Positions 45,571-57,830 of a stretch of DNA of 64,000 bases are shown here, piece after piece. Source of the stretch: Panaeolus papilionaceus (taxonomy: Eukaryota > Basidiomycota > Agaricomycetes > Agaricales); contig JADNRZ010000028.1 of NCBI GenBank assembly GCA_015501605.1, forward strand, positions 124,001 to 188,000, given 5' to 3'. Both the position numbers and the translations under genes were made by a program. Under the pieces are notes generated by a model. It saw nothing but the letters and a program-made list of their open reading frames with translations. It made no database searches and had not been told where the DNA came from. Within the stretch, counting starts at the first letter, position 1; every line of letters begins with the position of its first letter.

Positions 45571-48500
45571 CTACAAGCCTTTTCTACTCCAATACTCCTG
45601 CATACCCCATCTGCCTTCCCTGGCCAACTTGTATTTTTCCGCAGCCTTGATATTGGTCTTTGTGGCCGTGACATGTATGCCATTGGATACCCGACCACCA
45701 TTTGGAGATCTTGAACTAGGATCCTCTGGGTTAGCGGCCAATACCTCCAAAGGAGAGGCAGATGGTAATATCGTTCCATGTGTTGTGACGCCGCTGAACG
45801 ACCTAGTATTGGCTTTTGTTTCACCTCAAAACTTGCTAAGAAATTTGAAATAAACTCACCATGCTGAATTTGGTCGAGGAACAAAGTATATGCCAAAGTC
45901 AGCAAACATGAAGCCAAATTCGTCTCCATTTTTGTTAGCCTGTAGCTCATATTGAGCACAAAGACCTCGGACAGCATCCTGGTCCTTATGTAAAGGACTA
46001 GTATAGTTATAGCAGGCATACAGGGTCTGACCCAAAACCCCCAATTTATCCGCATCTTTGGTTGTATCGAGGAGTTCCTGGTATACAGGAAAGTTCCAGA
46101 TCCTTGCAATAGCAGCCAAAACAGAGGTGTCCTGGAAAGCACACATTAGTTACTTCACTCTATTGCTTACTTGCTCTTCTCACCTCAGCATCATTGAACA
46201 AAGTATTGAGCTGATCGATACCATCATCCTCGCTTTTCAAACTAGGACCGGAACCCTTGTAGAACACATATGCGTCTCCTTTTCTGCCTCCTTGAGGCTG
46301 TCTGGCTCCTTTTGGAAACATTTTTCCGCTTGAATAACTCTGAAACTGAGATCCCCTTTGCAGATTTTTGGTAGTTTGGAGATGATGGTGATGTTCAATA
46401 AGGTCCTGGAGTATGTCCTCAGGCAAGGCGTTATAAATCCAAAAGTCTAACTGCAAATTTATGCAAAATCTCAGATCAGTCTCAGAATTGTATAACTTGT
46501 AATTAAACAAACAACTTGCCATCAACTTTGTATGCATGTCGTAAATCTTGTAAATGAGTTTTCCGCACCGATTGATTATTTCTTCATCACAATCATAGCG
46601 CTTGAGATGTAGATCATCGATAGGATGAAGGAGGGGCTTTGGATTTTTTTTTTCAGCTTCTATAGCCACTATATTCTGCACAGTCAAGAAATATTAGTAA
46701 AGTCAGAAATAACCAAAATAATGTGTTAGGAATGTCATAGCCATGTCTGATCACAGATAATGCGTACTTGTTTAAAATAATCTGGCAGATTTTCAACCAT
46801 AGAAAAAGATACTCCACATCCCAAATACTTTGCATCGACTGGATTTATTTCAACCCATATCTTCTGTATGCATTTTTTGCTTGCTATTTCGTTTTTGCAC
46901 AGATAACAGCCTTCATCTTCATCTGTATTAGATTTCTGGTGAGAAAAGGAATTAATTATCAAATTAAAACAATCAAACTATAAAAAATATCGAAGCCTCA
47001 CCCAACAAGCAAGAGTATTACCCAAGGATGCGATCTTTCTGTTGAAGGCCAAGGTTCGGGTAATGATGGTTTTCCAGGAAGGAGACTGTATTGCCTGGAT
47101 ATCATTATCTCCTAGTTTTGCAATAAATGCCTTTAGTTGTGAGAATGTTGAATGAATATAGGCTTTATCCTTCAGGAAATAATTCTATTTCCAAACAACA
47201 TCAATAAAATAATGCATAATTTAATAAATTAGATTTCTTACTTGTTTTTCGTAGAAGTTTAGAGCTAATCCCAGCCATTGCTCACAAGCTTCACAAAAGT
47301 TTTCTTCCTTCAAAAGAAAAAAAGCAGCAGAAGGATAGACCTTGATAGGGATTATTGAGGGGTTTTTGGTGATTATTTTCCATATATAGCTAGGGATGTT
47401 TTTTATCTTCTGTTCTGGAGAAGTGATCTATATAAATAAATTAAAATATCAGAATTTAAGCAATGGCAGGCTAGAGCAATACTTACTGGAAAATTAGAAC
47501 TAGTATAGGAGGATGCTGGTGATGTTGTCACAGGAGTCCAGTTTTTCAAGACAAGTAAAAGTGACTCGTGAATGCGATGGAATCTAATAAGACTCTTTGC
47601 AAACTCTGCTTCAAACTCAAAGAGAGCTGAGGGGCTACTCCATTGGAGGATAGATTCTGCAAGGTTTGTTTCCTGTTGTATATAGTAATTTATTAGTATT
47701 ATATATTATGTATATATAGAAGAAAGGCAATGCTGCTGCAAGAGTGCCATTGAAATATGGCTACCAGCAAGAAGTACCTTGACCAATTGCTTCCACATAT
47801 CTGTTCTGTAAACAGTCTTTGGTACAAGCCTAATGTCTACAAGACATTGGACAACTCTGTCATAGGAGTTGCATGGATCGTCGTTGGTTAATTCAGTCTC
47901 TGATTTCTGTAGCAGCTTCAACATGGTTTTTTTTATCACAATGAAGAGTTGATTTATTTACCTTTGTCTTCAAATATTCAGACTGAAGCACAGAGCTCCA
48001 TTTTTGACAGGAGATCTTCCAATCTTCCAAGGTTGATGAATCTGGCTGAGAAAGACAGGCACAAAGCATCAATAAATCACATATGTTTCATTAACTATCC
48101 AGCATAACGTACAACCTGATGTTTGCTTGAATGTGTTACAGTAGCATGTGTCTTGTGTTTTCTCTTCTTTCTTGGAGGAGAACAGGTTACTGGGTTGCTT
48201 TTGAGCTGTGTCTCCTGTGTTTCCATCTCAAGGTCTTGGATGCTCTGGACTCCATCTGTGTCTTCATTTTCTTCATCTAAAATGTGGCCAGAATCCCATG
48301 TAAGTTGAGCAACTGCTGTGTCTTCAAGGTAGTTGTGTTGTACTGTCTGAAAACTGTCACTCATAGGCTTGTCAGTGTATGAATTAATATCCAGTTCAGA
48401 TGAAAATAGCAATATTAATTATCAAATGAGCAAACAATACTTAGGTCTCAGAATGACATTTACATACCATATCTTTTTCTACCTTGTGTTGAAACTGAGC

Positions 48501-48909
48501 CAGGCATGTCTTGGCTAAATCATGTTCGTTTAGGTTGATAAGAGGGAGAAGTTCAATGAGCAATTGAACTTTGCACTGAGTGCTGAGGTGTTCAAGAGTA
48601 GGTGGGTAGATTGCTGTGCATTTATGAATCCACAGATCGAGTCCGTCCCTCTTAATGCCGACAAAGGCAATGTCAGCAGAGAGTGTTGCTAGAGTTGTGT
48701 ACACTTACCTCTAGCTGTTGTACCTGTAACCTGTCAACCAGATGCTTTGTTGAGGTGACCTTCCACTCATTCGTTGCTGATCTTGTGAGAAGAGAAGTTT
48801 GATTCCTACTGGACTGTGATTGAAAATCTTCAAAATAGGCCTGAAGTTGCTTCTGTAGAGAGGCAGGTAACCCAGAAAGAGGGACAACTAGAGGTGTCCA
48901 TGCTGACAT
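45571..48909 (-). CDS. intact twelve-exon gene for an 858-aa nuclear-type protein of unknown family
   Basis: Exons 48909-48709, 48650-48468, 48367-48116, 48045-47962, 47915-47778, 47672-47487, 47427-47242, 47184-47002, 46935-46768, 46675-46184, 46131-45860 and 45802-45571 join to 2,577 bases with no internal stop. All introns are GT-AG and short. The first ten introns are phase 0 and only the last is phase 2. The protein starts MSAWTPLVVPLSGLPASLQK and ends MQEYWSRKGL. It has a basic nuclear-localisation-like cluster SPPRKKRKHK in exon 3, a cysteine cluster LACW...GCYLCKNEIASKKC spanning exons 8-9 that could bind zinc, and a Gly/Arg/Lys-rich stretch ARQPQGGRKGD in exon 10. No membrane segment or enzyme motif seen. 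Acceptors of introns 1, 2 and 4 end in AAG, a weak class, so those joins are the least sure. Function unknown. Confidence 0.7.
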
Positions 48910-49429
48910 GATGTTTGTGAGATTAGTGACTTGGTGGAAGACAAAAGCATCACTGATTATCTATACTGTAAGCATTACCTGCGAATTCGTTTGCATGTAT
49001 TTGCATGTTTCCCTATCCATGCACTTGCTTTTGTCATTCTGCATTTTGAAATGATTCTATTGCAAATCCGGTTTTTTTTCTACCGTTTGCTTGGTCCGTC
49101 GATTTCCACATTTTTCTGCATCTAAACTAGCAAAGAAAACCATAGACACCGTAACGGGCCTTTCTATCGACTGGAAGCATTGGTCGATATTTCAAAGATG
49201 GTATCTTTCTATAGATGATTACTACAGGGGGCATTATTCTATGGAGTATGTACGGTGGAAACACGAGACAGCTGGATAACTAGTCATACCACTAAACAGG
49301 AATTGTGAATATCTGTGAATGCCATCAGAATCGTCACAACGAACGATACAACAGGGCTAAGTCCATGTTCTTGGTTGTAAAAGTGGTGTGGTTCAATTCC
49401 GCTCTCATCATCCTCCAAGCCACCGACCG
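48910..49429. other. 5' flank of the 858-aa gene, no other gene
   Basis: Upstream region of the minus-strand gene, with only short open frames. A clear TATA box was not seen within 100 bases of the start. Confidence 0.3.
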
Positions 49430-51240
49430 TTAAAATGAAGGCAGGTGATATTTTGAGTTGGGTGTAAGAGTGAACGACGATATTTTCCCTTTTGAAACAT
49501 GGCATGATGATGTGGGACGTGAACAAAAGTTCATCCTCTCCCAGAGGTACCGCGCATTTTTGAGGGACATATCCAAGGACTCTGTCACGCTGGCAGAGCA
49601 TACCAATGTGTCACTGTGATCGCTTCCGATGTCCTCAAACTGCCTTTTGAGACGAGGAATGCACTTTCCATTCAACCGTCATTCCGTCTCCTCTGGGCTT
49701 GGACCCAAAAATCATTCGGTTGTCCAAGACAGCCACAATTTGCGCAAGGACGCAAGGAAAAATAATGTTCTTGTTCGTAGTGCTGAGAAAACTGAGTAGA
49801 ACAGTACGACGTGGCATAAACTAAGATAAAGGTGCTGGCAGATGTGCGACATGGGTGGTAGTATTTGGGAAGCGGTCGGAATCGCCACTGAGCTTTGTTG
49901 ATGGTCATTGGACCGACATGGATTGAAGACATGGACATTGAGTAAACAAGTCAGGAGATCGGATGACAAGGGACGATAGATAAAATAAAATAAAACCCCG
50001 CAAGGAGCATGGGGGTTGAATAATAACGAGCTCAGCGAAGATACCGGCCCAGGACCCTTGAATTCCAGCAGAAAAAAGAATAGTATCCGTCCAGGCGGTG
50101 CCATTCTCAAGCACAATCGTTCCTGTCTCTTTCCCTCCTCTAGCTTTGCGCATGACGAGTCTCAAAGAATGAGCGACTTGAGACAAAGTAGGCGAAGCGA
50201 AATCAGGTGGATAATCAGGGAAGTTGAAGAGAATGAGGGGGGAATTGATGGTCTTGTGCGACAGACTTTGTTTGCGATGGAGAAGGTAGCTTGGTTTAAC
50301 AAGGTAGAAACAAGGCTGAGAAATAGAGTAAGCACGACAAGTAGAACATAGCCAATGCATGCTACTCACCAAGAGTTCGCGAATCCTGTTGTACCGCGTT
50401 ATCAACGACCTACTGAGGCCTATCCATCGCCGCTGGGCTTTTATCGTCGCACGTCGTGCATGCATGCGGATGAGCATAGGAGGTATTTTTTAAGATCAGT
50501 ATGTGCCGTGCAAGTGAGCAAACAAGGTGATGTTGGAAGAGGGGTAAAGGGTGTGGCGGTCTAGTGTAGCTGAGTGAGGTTGAACTGCTATGTCGCGGAG
50601 CGAAATTGATAGTGGACGTTTCTTCTCTTGAAGGTGGTCTTATGCCTTTGGGAGGGGCGAAGTTGGACTTTGTCTCGTGCCAGACCTGCTCGGAAAAAAA
50701 AATTCCTCTACTACAATCACTGCATCGGCTCATCTCCCCATCCGTAGTCATCCTCATAACCTGGTCCCATTGTCACTTTGTATGGAACAAACCCCCCATC
50801 CACCCTCCAACCTGACTCATACCCATTTTGCGAAAGTGCTGAGGCTACTGATATAGATGTGGATGAAAAAGCAAGGGACGGGTGCGCGAAACGAGAATAC
50901 ACAAGGCACCCTGCCTCTTCAGATAATGCATTCCGTTTCATCCCTTGCCTCCGATGAACTGCTGAACCTAAATCTTCCATTTCTCCGACTGTTGCTGCTA
51001 GTGCTTATCCAACAGTGCAGACTTGAAGCCCGTGATGAAAACGTGTAAAGGAGGTTGTAGTAATTGCCAAGCGCGGGTGTTGGAAGGAAATGAGTCAGAG
51101 TAACCAGCTCGAATGTGAAGGGGTAGGTATCTGCGCAGCGCAAGGCCGCCCCATCAGCAAGCTGGAGATTCGGAAGTAGCATGAGTGGTGATTGACGGCA
51201 ATGGTGTTAAGTAATAAGCACGCGCTGTGGCTTGGATCAA
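49430..51240 (-). repeat. inverted duplication R2, copy b, part 2
   Basis: Inverted partner of 6,240-7,510, with the same MLLPNLQLADGAAL start (at 51,182) and the FSQHYEQEHYFSL..CANCGC segment near 49,800. This copy carries extra sequence (roughly 49,985-50,400) not seen in copy a. Frames are broken. Confidence 0.65.
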
Positions 51241-52696
51241 AGTATGTCTTCATGCTAATTAAACATTGAATAGTGAGATAACAACACCTTACAGGTGATA
51301 GTCGAGTTTGTGGGAGTGGACCAGGAGGCGCAGAGCTTTCGTAGTTGGAGCTGATGACGTAGCTGACAACAGCGAGGGCGGAGTGGCTGAATTAACGGTT
51401 GAGGGTGGGGATGGCGGTTTCCTGGAAAAACGGTGCCTGAGGATGGCGGATGAAGCCCTTGCTTTCCTGTTGGGTTCAGTGCTGAGAGCAACACGTCAAT
51501 AAACTCTTTCTTCGCCTCCTTCATTATGATGTCAGGAGACTACGTGAGAGGCGACGGCGCGAGACGATGGGAGGGAGGAACACCAAGTCCCAAACCTAAA
51601 CCCAAAGTTGAGGGAAGAAAGGGAGTGAATGAGGGTGGAGGAATGGCCGTTGGTGAGGTGCAGGTTCAACCACTCAGTACTCAACACCAATGAGCGGCGA
51701 CAGAACAGGATGAGCTGGCGAATCTATCCTTAATCTCCTTCATTGTCAATAACGCCGGCGAGTTCGCTTTGCTGTCATTCTGATCCCCCACATTTACACT
51801 CCTCTCCTCATCCACCTTCATCGTGTTGTCCTGGTCCTTCCTGAGCACCTCATCCTTATCAACCACCACCCCATCCTCCTCTTCAGCCTCGCCAACGGTA
51901 CTGATCGTGCTCATAGGAGAGATCATGGCACTGGATATAGTCCCAACTGCACCCATCAGCCCAAACCCCAGCCAACGGTTTGACCTCCAATAAGGGACAT
52001 TGCTGAACCACCAAAAATTTCCAGCGCGGTAGAGGAGCACAGGGAGGAGCAGGAGGCATTGAAGTTACTGATAGGCCGGGTGTAGGGGCGAGAGTGGCGG
52101 CTTGAGCAAGCGTCGGAGTCAAAGTCGCTGCTGGCCCGTTGGTAGGTGTGAGATTGGTCTAAGTTACCCCGGATGCTGCTGACGCTGTTCCTCCTCCCAT
52201 CCAGGACCAGAAAGAGGTGTCAGAGAAGCACTGGAATCCAAGGTTGGTGCCAAGGTTGCCACAGGCCTAGAAGTTGGTGCCATCCGGCCTGCGGTGCGTT
52301 TAGTAGTACCCTGGCCCTATCCTCCTTTAGCCTTTTCTGCCTCGCAATGAACCCACGACAATTGCATCTTTGCTGCAGGAGCACCCATAGGCTGGTTCAG
52401 GCTCTGTCCCAGTTCAGATGGGTTCTGTAGAAACTGTAAGTCTCTCGGCGGGTCGAGTGCATGGGTGAAGCTGGTTGAACGTCGGGTGTAGGCTTGTCCT
52501 CGACTTCCTGCTTTTGCTCCTCGTGGACTTTACCTTCCACCACTCCTTCCATCGCATCTGAAGCTGACTTGACACTTCAAGTTGGACTCGTCGGGGTGGG
52601 AGAGTACAAGATAGGTGGCTGAACAGGAGGTTTGACAAGGTGGGTGTCAATACACAATGGCTTCTGACGAGGAGAAAGATCTGCGGACTTGACATG

Positions 52697-53210
52697 CAGT
52701 GAGGCTAGGAGGGTAGCTGAGAGTTGTTGAGGCGACATCGCGTGTGGTGCAGAAGGTTTTTTGTGGCGCGATGGGAGAAGCTGAGCAAGCCACACGGGGG
52801 GAGTGGCCGTTGACGCAAGCATTGGGGTTGCAAGACACGTTTTCCTCGGAATTAGGTGGTAACACCTGGACTTGGGGAATAGGCAATGTTTGCGGTGAAT
52901 CAGAACACGATGAGGGAGAAGATGCAGGAGGTTTAGAGAGAGGTGATAGTGTGGAAATGAAGTTGTGGAACATCCATGTGGAGTTGGGGCAGGTCTACGG
53001 GCGAGTGTACTACCTCTTACTCTCTCTTCTCCTCTTCCTGCTCGTGAACAAATAGATCGGGTTCATATTTATCCTATGTCTCGTCTCCATCGTCATCTCC
53101 AATCGTAATGGGTGTGAGGTGGTGGTGGTACGGGTTCAACCGTGGCGACTGATGTCGTCTCTCTGTTGACGGTCGCTGTGCTGGAGGGTGGAGCTCCTAT
53201 GCTCGTCAGA
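52697..53210 (+). repeat. direct repeat R3, copy b
   Basis: Same-orientation copy of 29,790-30,290, clearly diverged by substitutions and small indels. On minus it encodes pieces such as VQVLPPNSEENVSCNPNACV and VEPVPPPPHTH. Family unknown. Confidence 0.7.
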
Positions 53211-53229
53211 AACCAACTGGAGTCAGACT

Positions 53230-53880
53230 CCAAGAGAAGGATGACGAGGACACGAAGAGGATTTTGAGAGGGCGACGACCAGAGGGAGTAGAACAGAATG
53301 TTGAAACAACATCCTTTGCTAGATTGGTCCAGCTTGCCCCCAGAACCCAATACTGGAACGGCCCAGCTTTCAGTGGACGGTTGTCCACCTGGATTATTTC
53401 AGATATTGTCCAGAACGGACAAAATGTTCAACCAAAACAACCATAATGTTAAAAATCTCGCTGAATTATGCGTATGCATGTTTACAATTTTATTTAATCA
53501 TTAACCTGCAATAGATTGAGTAAAGCGATAATTTGAAGCATAGGAAAACTTACTAGTGATACAGTATACTCCAACACAACAAGGAACGAGACCACTGGTT
53601 TGTACACAGCTGCGAAAAAGTTCCATGAGTGATAAACATCGGAGGGGACATGAGAGGAGAAAAACGCGTACCAGATTGTTCCATTGGATGAGGGACATTC
53701 CACAGCTAAGCGGGCATCGGTGATGACGGTGTAAAAGGCGCGTTGGTGGAGCAGAACGTAGGAGGTTCAGTCATCCGCAACGGAAACCGCACAGGGCCAA
53801 TGAAGTCGAACACAAGAGGCAGTAGTCGTTTGGGACTGTCTGGTTTAGTCGTCCATAAACTCTAGTGTGGTGAGAGCGAA
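53230..53880 (-). repeat. inverted repeat R4, copy a
   Basis: The reverse complement of 57,190-57,830 with few differences. It contains the short palindromic repeat R5 (53,330-53,410) and a tract ending GTGGAATGTCCCTCATCCAA on minus. High similarity implies a recent duplication. Confidence 0.75.
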
Positions 53881-53999
53881 TGTGCATGAACATGAAAAAT
53901 GGGTGCGACTAGATGTTGATCGTCTCAACCCGAGTGGAAGGTTTTGTGAACTGGTTGGATGAAAATCATACACGAGAGCAAATGCAAGGAACATGGCGG

Positions 54000-55690
54000 T
54001 TTATGGCGCAACGAAGACGACTAATTCACTAAAGATCATTATAAATAACAAAAAAAAAAAAAAAAAACAAGGAAAAAGGGGAAGGCATACGGATGATGTG
54101 GGTTTGAACACGAGAATTACGAGCTCAGTCGCCCAAAAAACGCCAGAATTCCGGCAGAAAACTAGGAGCATATCCAAGCGCCGCCTTTTCATCATTCTCA
54201 AGCGCGTTACTTGCAATCTCGTTCCCATCTCCAACCCCGAGTGCCCCGTACACTCCCTTCGCAGAAGATACGTAAATGGGGTTTGCAAAACAACCGATGT
54301 TGGATACGACGCAAGGTATGCGAAAAGGGAGGAGAGACTGGATTGAATAGCGAGATAATGACGGCTTGCAGGTAATTTTGAGCTTGTGGGGCTGGACCAG
54401 GAGGCGCAGAGTTTTCGTTTGTAATGGTAGGCATACTGATAAATAGAATTAGGACGAGGAGCATATCGTAGGTGAAATATACGAGGTACTCACCTTGAAA
54501 ACTGCATCTCCCTCTCCGAGCACCCAACACGGGGGATCCCTCTCAAAAGTGCTCTACTCCACAACACTGAACCCAAGGAAGCCTCTCCATCGCCGCTATT
54601 TTGCTTCGTCTTTGTGAGGTCTCCACGTAGAGAGACGCACGCGTGCTATATCCAAACAATATGCAGCAGCGATGCATGGTTCTAACGTGCCTTTGAGAGG
54701 ATGCGTAGGGTTCGGAAGAGGCAGGAAACGATGAGCTGAGACGGGCGTAGGAGATGTTTTTAAGACGCCGTGCAAATGAGCGAATCAGAGCAAAGTCGAA
54801 CAAGAAAAGAGATCACGGGGGCCGGGCGTAGATGGGTGAGGTTGAGGTGCGACGTCTTGCGGAGAGTTTGAGCTTCATTTGAGTCAGACTTGAAAGGTGC
54901 TGGTAGTTTCTGGTGATGACGATGTGACTGTGGATGTCGTTACGTCCTCGGGAAGACCACCACTGGATCAGAGCAAGGGCGTGCTTGCAAGAACTCAGCT
55001 ACGGGTACTAAAAGAGTAAAAATGTTAGCATGAAGCTTTTGAAATGAATGGAATATTAGGTAAAATGGATTGGGAGTGTCTGCAATTCTTCCTCGCCAAA
55101 TACTACAAAGATTGCGGGTACAAATCAAGGGCAAGACCGCAACAACAAGGATAAGAAAACTTACCAACAAATGAACTTGCTCCTGAATAAACCTTGGTAC
55201 TCACAGCAGTCTCTTGTTCGATGGTTGTCCGTTATTGCACGACTGGAGGAGTGAAAATGCAAGAGGATATGATTGGGATCAGGAAAAGTCTGGCATGGAA
55301 CCGGCTGGCCGTTGGGCTCTAAGTCCAGATGGGCACCGTAGAAACAAATGACTGAAAATAGAGGTGCATTGATAGCCTCAGCTACGCGCTCCACTGGTCA
55401 TTAAACTCGAGAACAAAACGCAGTTGATTGATTGGCCTGGACCGACCTAAATAATAATAATAAAATCAGTTAGCATTTTGTGGGATAAATGAGAAAATTA
55501 TCACAAACCATGAAGACTTCAAGGCACCGAACAAGTCAGTACGCTCTGCAAAGTCCATGAATTGAAACACGAGGAGAGGTTGCAAGGTCATGATTGAGCA
55601 TGGTGCATCCTCACAAAATAGCTTCCCATCCAAATGGGTGGTTATCCTTGGGATAACCCGAAGGCTTGACACCCATCCGATATGAAACTA
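54000..55690 (-). repeat. inverted duplication R2, copy b, part 1
   Basis: Inverted partner of 4,760-5,710. The additional block 54,760-55,450 holds a minus-strand frame 55,394-55,161 (EAINAPLFSVICFYGAHLDL, then PNHILLHFHSSSRAITDNH) that reads like a true exon and is absent from copy a. Copy b is therefore closer to the ancestral gene. A poly-A run lies at about 54,050-54,067. Family unknown. Confidence 0.65.
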
Positions 55691-56639
55691 CCCAGCAATG
55701 AGGTTAAACCAATGGTTAAAACCACTGGTTCTTCTCCCAAATACCAGGGTTGGATTACTGCAATGTGCATGTGAACAGTGGAAAGAGAGCGTGACTCGTC
55801 TAGCATGTGTGTGAAGCCTGTGTCACTGTGGTCACGGTATGACATGGTGACCAGTGACTGGTCACCGGTCATTAAGGGTTTATGCATTATGATCGGTTAG
55901 GCATTAAACTTGGAATTTAGACATTCCGCGCTACTTCTCCGGTTATTGCTAACGAATTCGAACGGTTTGGCTAGCAAAACAGGTGTCTATATTTCGATAC
56001 TGATTCGCTGAGCATGGCTGGTAGCTAATCTATAAAGAAGTTTGCGTCTATAGTGAGGTCATAGCACCATCATGATCCATCAGTTGCCGACTCAGGTGTT
56101 ATACTCAGATACCACATACGGATGACGGTGGTCGACACCAATATGTCCTCAAACCAGTCTCAGGAGAGGGACGAGTGCGTACATCATTGCCTGTCCGTTT
56201 TACATCCCTGATGTAGGATTCAGATTCTGGTGGATGTGTTACTGTTGAGCTCCTAATCCTCTTATTCTTCGTTTCACTGCGGAGAAGAGTGTTGAGGAGG
56301 CTATATACCAGTGAGCACGATTCAAGCTCATTCAAGCACCGACATCTGAGGATTAACTTCACATTATGAGCTTACCTTGACCACAACCACAGCTTCAGAT
56401 ACAAACGTAGTGAGCAACACGTTCCAAGAGAAGGACGACGAAGACATGAAGAGGACTTAGAGGAGACGGCTAAAATGAGAAGGAGGGTAGGGGTACATGA
56501 AGGTAGGAAGTAAGTGGGAAGGGTGGAGAGAATGAACAGCACAATGTTAATATTGTTGAAAGAAGGGCGTTCTCGCTCGGGACTCGGTATTCAAATCGAA
56601 ACCAAATTCCGAGCGACAGAGCTCTACGTTGAGCACCAT
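55691..56639. other. no gene recognised
   Basis: Spacer with only short frames. 55,670-55,890 (minus) is open but has no motif. Confidence 0.3.
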
Positions 56640-57215
56640 CAACCTCGTGGTCATGTCATTCACACAGTTTCCCTCTTTCTTCCTCACCACCATCATCGTT
56701 CATGGCGCGTCTTTCACGACGCGCTTGCTGCACTGTACTCCCTCTCTCCTCATTACCTTTGTCGCCGTTTCCGCTCTGTATCTGTAGTCGTCGTTTCGAT
56801 TTGGAAAGGGTCCTTTGGTTGTGGGAGCGAGGGAGGGAGTTCTGGTAAGTTGACCAACTCTTTAACCTCTCGTTTCACTGAGCTCAAACGTTGTCTGTAG
56901 AAGATTTGTTGTACACCAAGTCCACGTCTTTATTATCAACACCCCCACCGCCACGTCGTCGCCGCCATTTTCGTCATTATCTACGTCCCTTATCATGGTC
57001 AATGGTAGGTCTTCGGCTGCTCACACTTAACTTACCTTATCACTAAACGTGCCATGTAGGCGACCAACCCATTTTTAGATCTCGAGGCCACTGAGGATCG
57101 GGACAGTACTCACGAGAGTGACGATGAGGACGAGAGCCTGAATGGTGAGTATCTTCGTTCCTTTTGATTCCCAGAACATAAGACCGACTCACCACACTAG
57201 ATTTTATGAACTAAA
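56640..57215 (+). pseudogene. Spt5-like gene fragment, copy 3
   Basis: The exon at 57,061-57,144 reads ATNPFLDLEATEDRDST and DDEDESLN, then a GTGAGT donor. The acceptor CACTAG at about 57,200 leads to DFMN and an immediate TAA; copy 1 reads DFMDDYNLY at this point. The acidic NPFLDLEA N-terminus is characteristic of Spt5-type elongation factors. No NGN or KOW domain follows, so it is a fragment. Upstream bases 56,640-57,010 align with the two minus-strand copies at 20.9-21.3 and 27.6-27.8 kb. Confidence 0.5.
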
Positions 57216-57830
57216 CCACACAGTCCCAAACGACTGCCGCCTCTCGTGTTCGACTTCACTGACCCTGTGCGGTTTCCTGTCGCGGATGACTAAACCCCCT
57301 ACGTTCTGCTCCACCAATGCGCCTTTTACACCGTCATCACCGATGCCCGCTTAGCTGTGGAATGTCCCTCATCCAATGGAACAATCTGGTACGCGTTTTT
57401 CTCCTCTCATGTCCCCTCCGATGTTTATCACTCATGGAACTTTTTCGCAGCCGTGTACAAACCAGTGGTCTCGTTCCTTGTTGTGTTGGAGTATACTGTA
57501 TCACTAGTAAGTTTTCCTATGCTTCAAATTATCGCTTTACTCAATCTATTGCAGGTTAATGATTAAATAAAATTGTAAACATGCATACGCATAATTCAGC
57601 GAGATTTTTAACATTATGGTTGTTTTGGTTGAACATTTTGTCCGTTCTGGACAATATCTGAAATAATCCAGTGGACGACCGTCCACTGAAAGCTGGGCGG
57701 TTCCAGTATTGGGTTCTGGGGGCAAGCTGGACTAATCTAGCGAGGGATGTTGTTTCAACATTCTGTTCTACTCCCTCTCGTCGTCGCCCTCTCAAACTCC
57801 TCCCCCTTCTTTCGTTTCCTATTCTCTTTC
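57190..57830 (+). repeat. inverted repeat R4, copy b
   Basis: Near-identical to 53,230-53,880 in inverted orientation. It contains a copy of R5 at 57,655-57,735 with the palindrome CAGTGGACG-AC-CGTCCACTG. It begins inside the Spt5-like fragment, so that fragment belongs to the duplicated unit. Confidence 0.75.

Larger units (their letters stand above)
51255..53995. other. 2.7 kb insertion within R2 copy b
   Basis: Copy a of R2 has only about 530 unrelated bases at this place. The insertion is composite: a minus-strand frame 52,040-51,681 (SSAMISPMSTISTVGEAEEE, then KEIKDRFASSS), Pro-rich minus-strand pieces at 52,000-52,900, direct repeat R3b and inverted repeat R4a. It looks like nested accumulation of repeats, not a gene. 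Confidence 0.5.
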
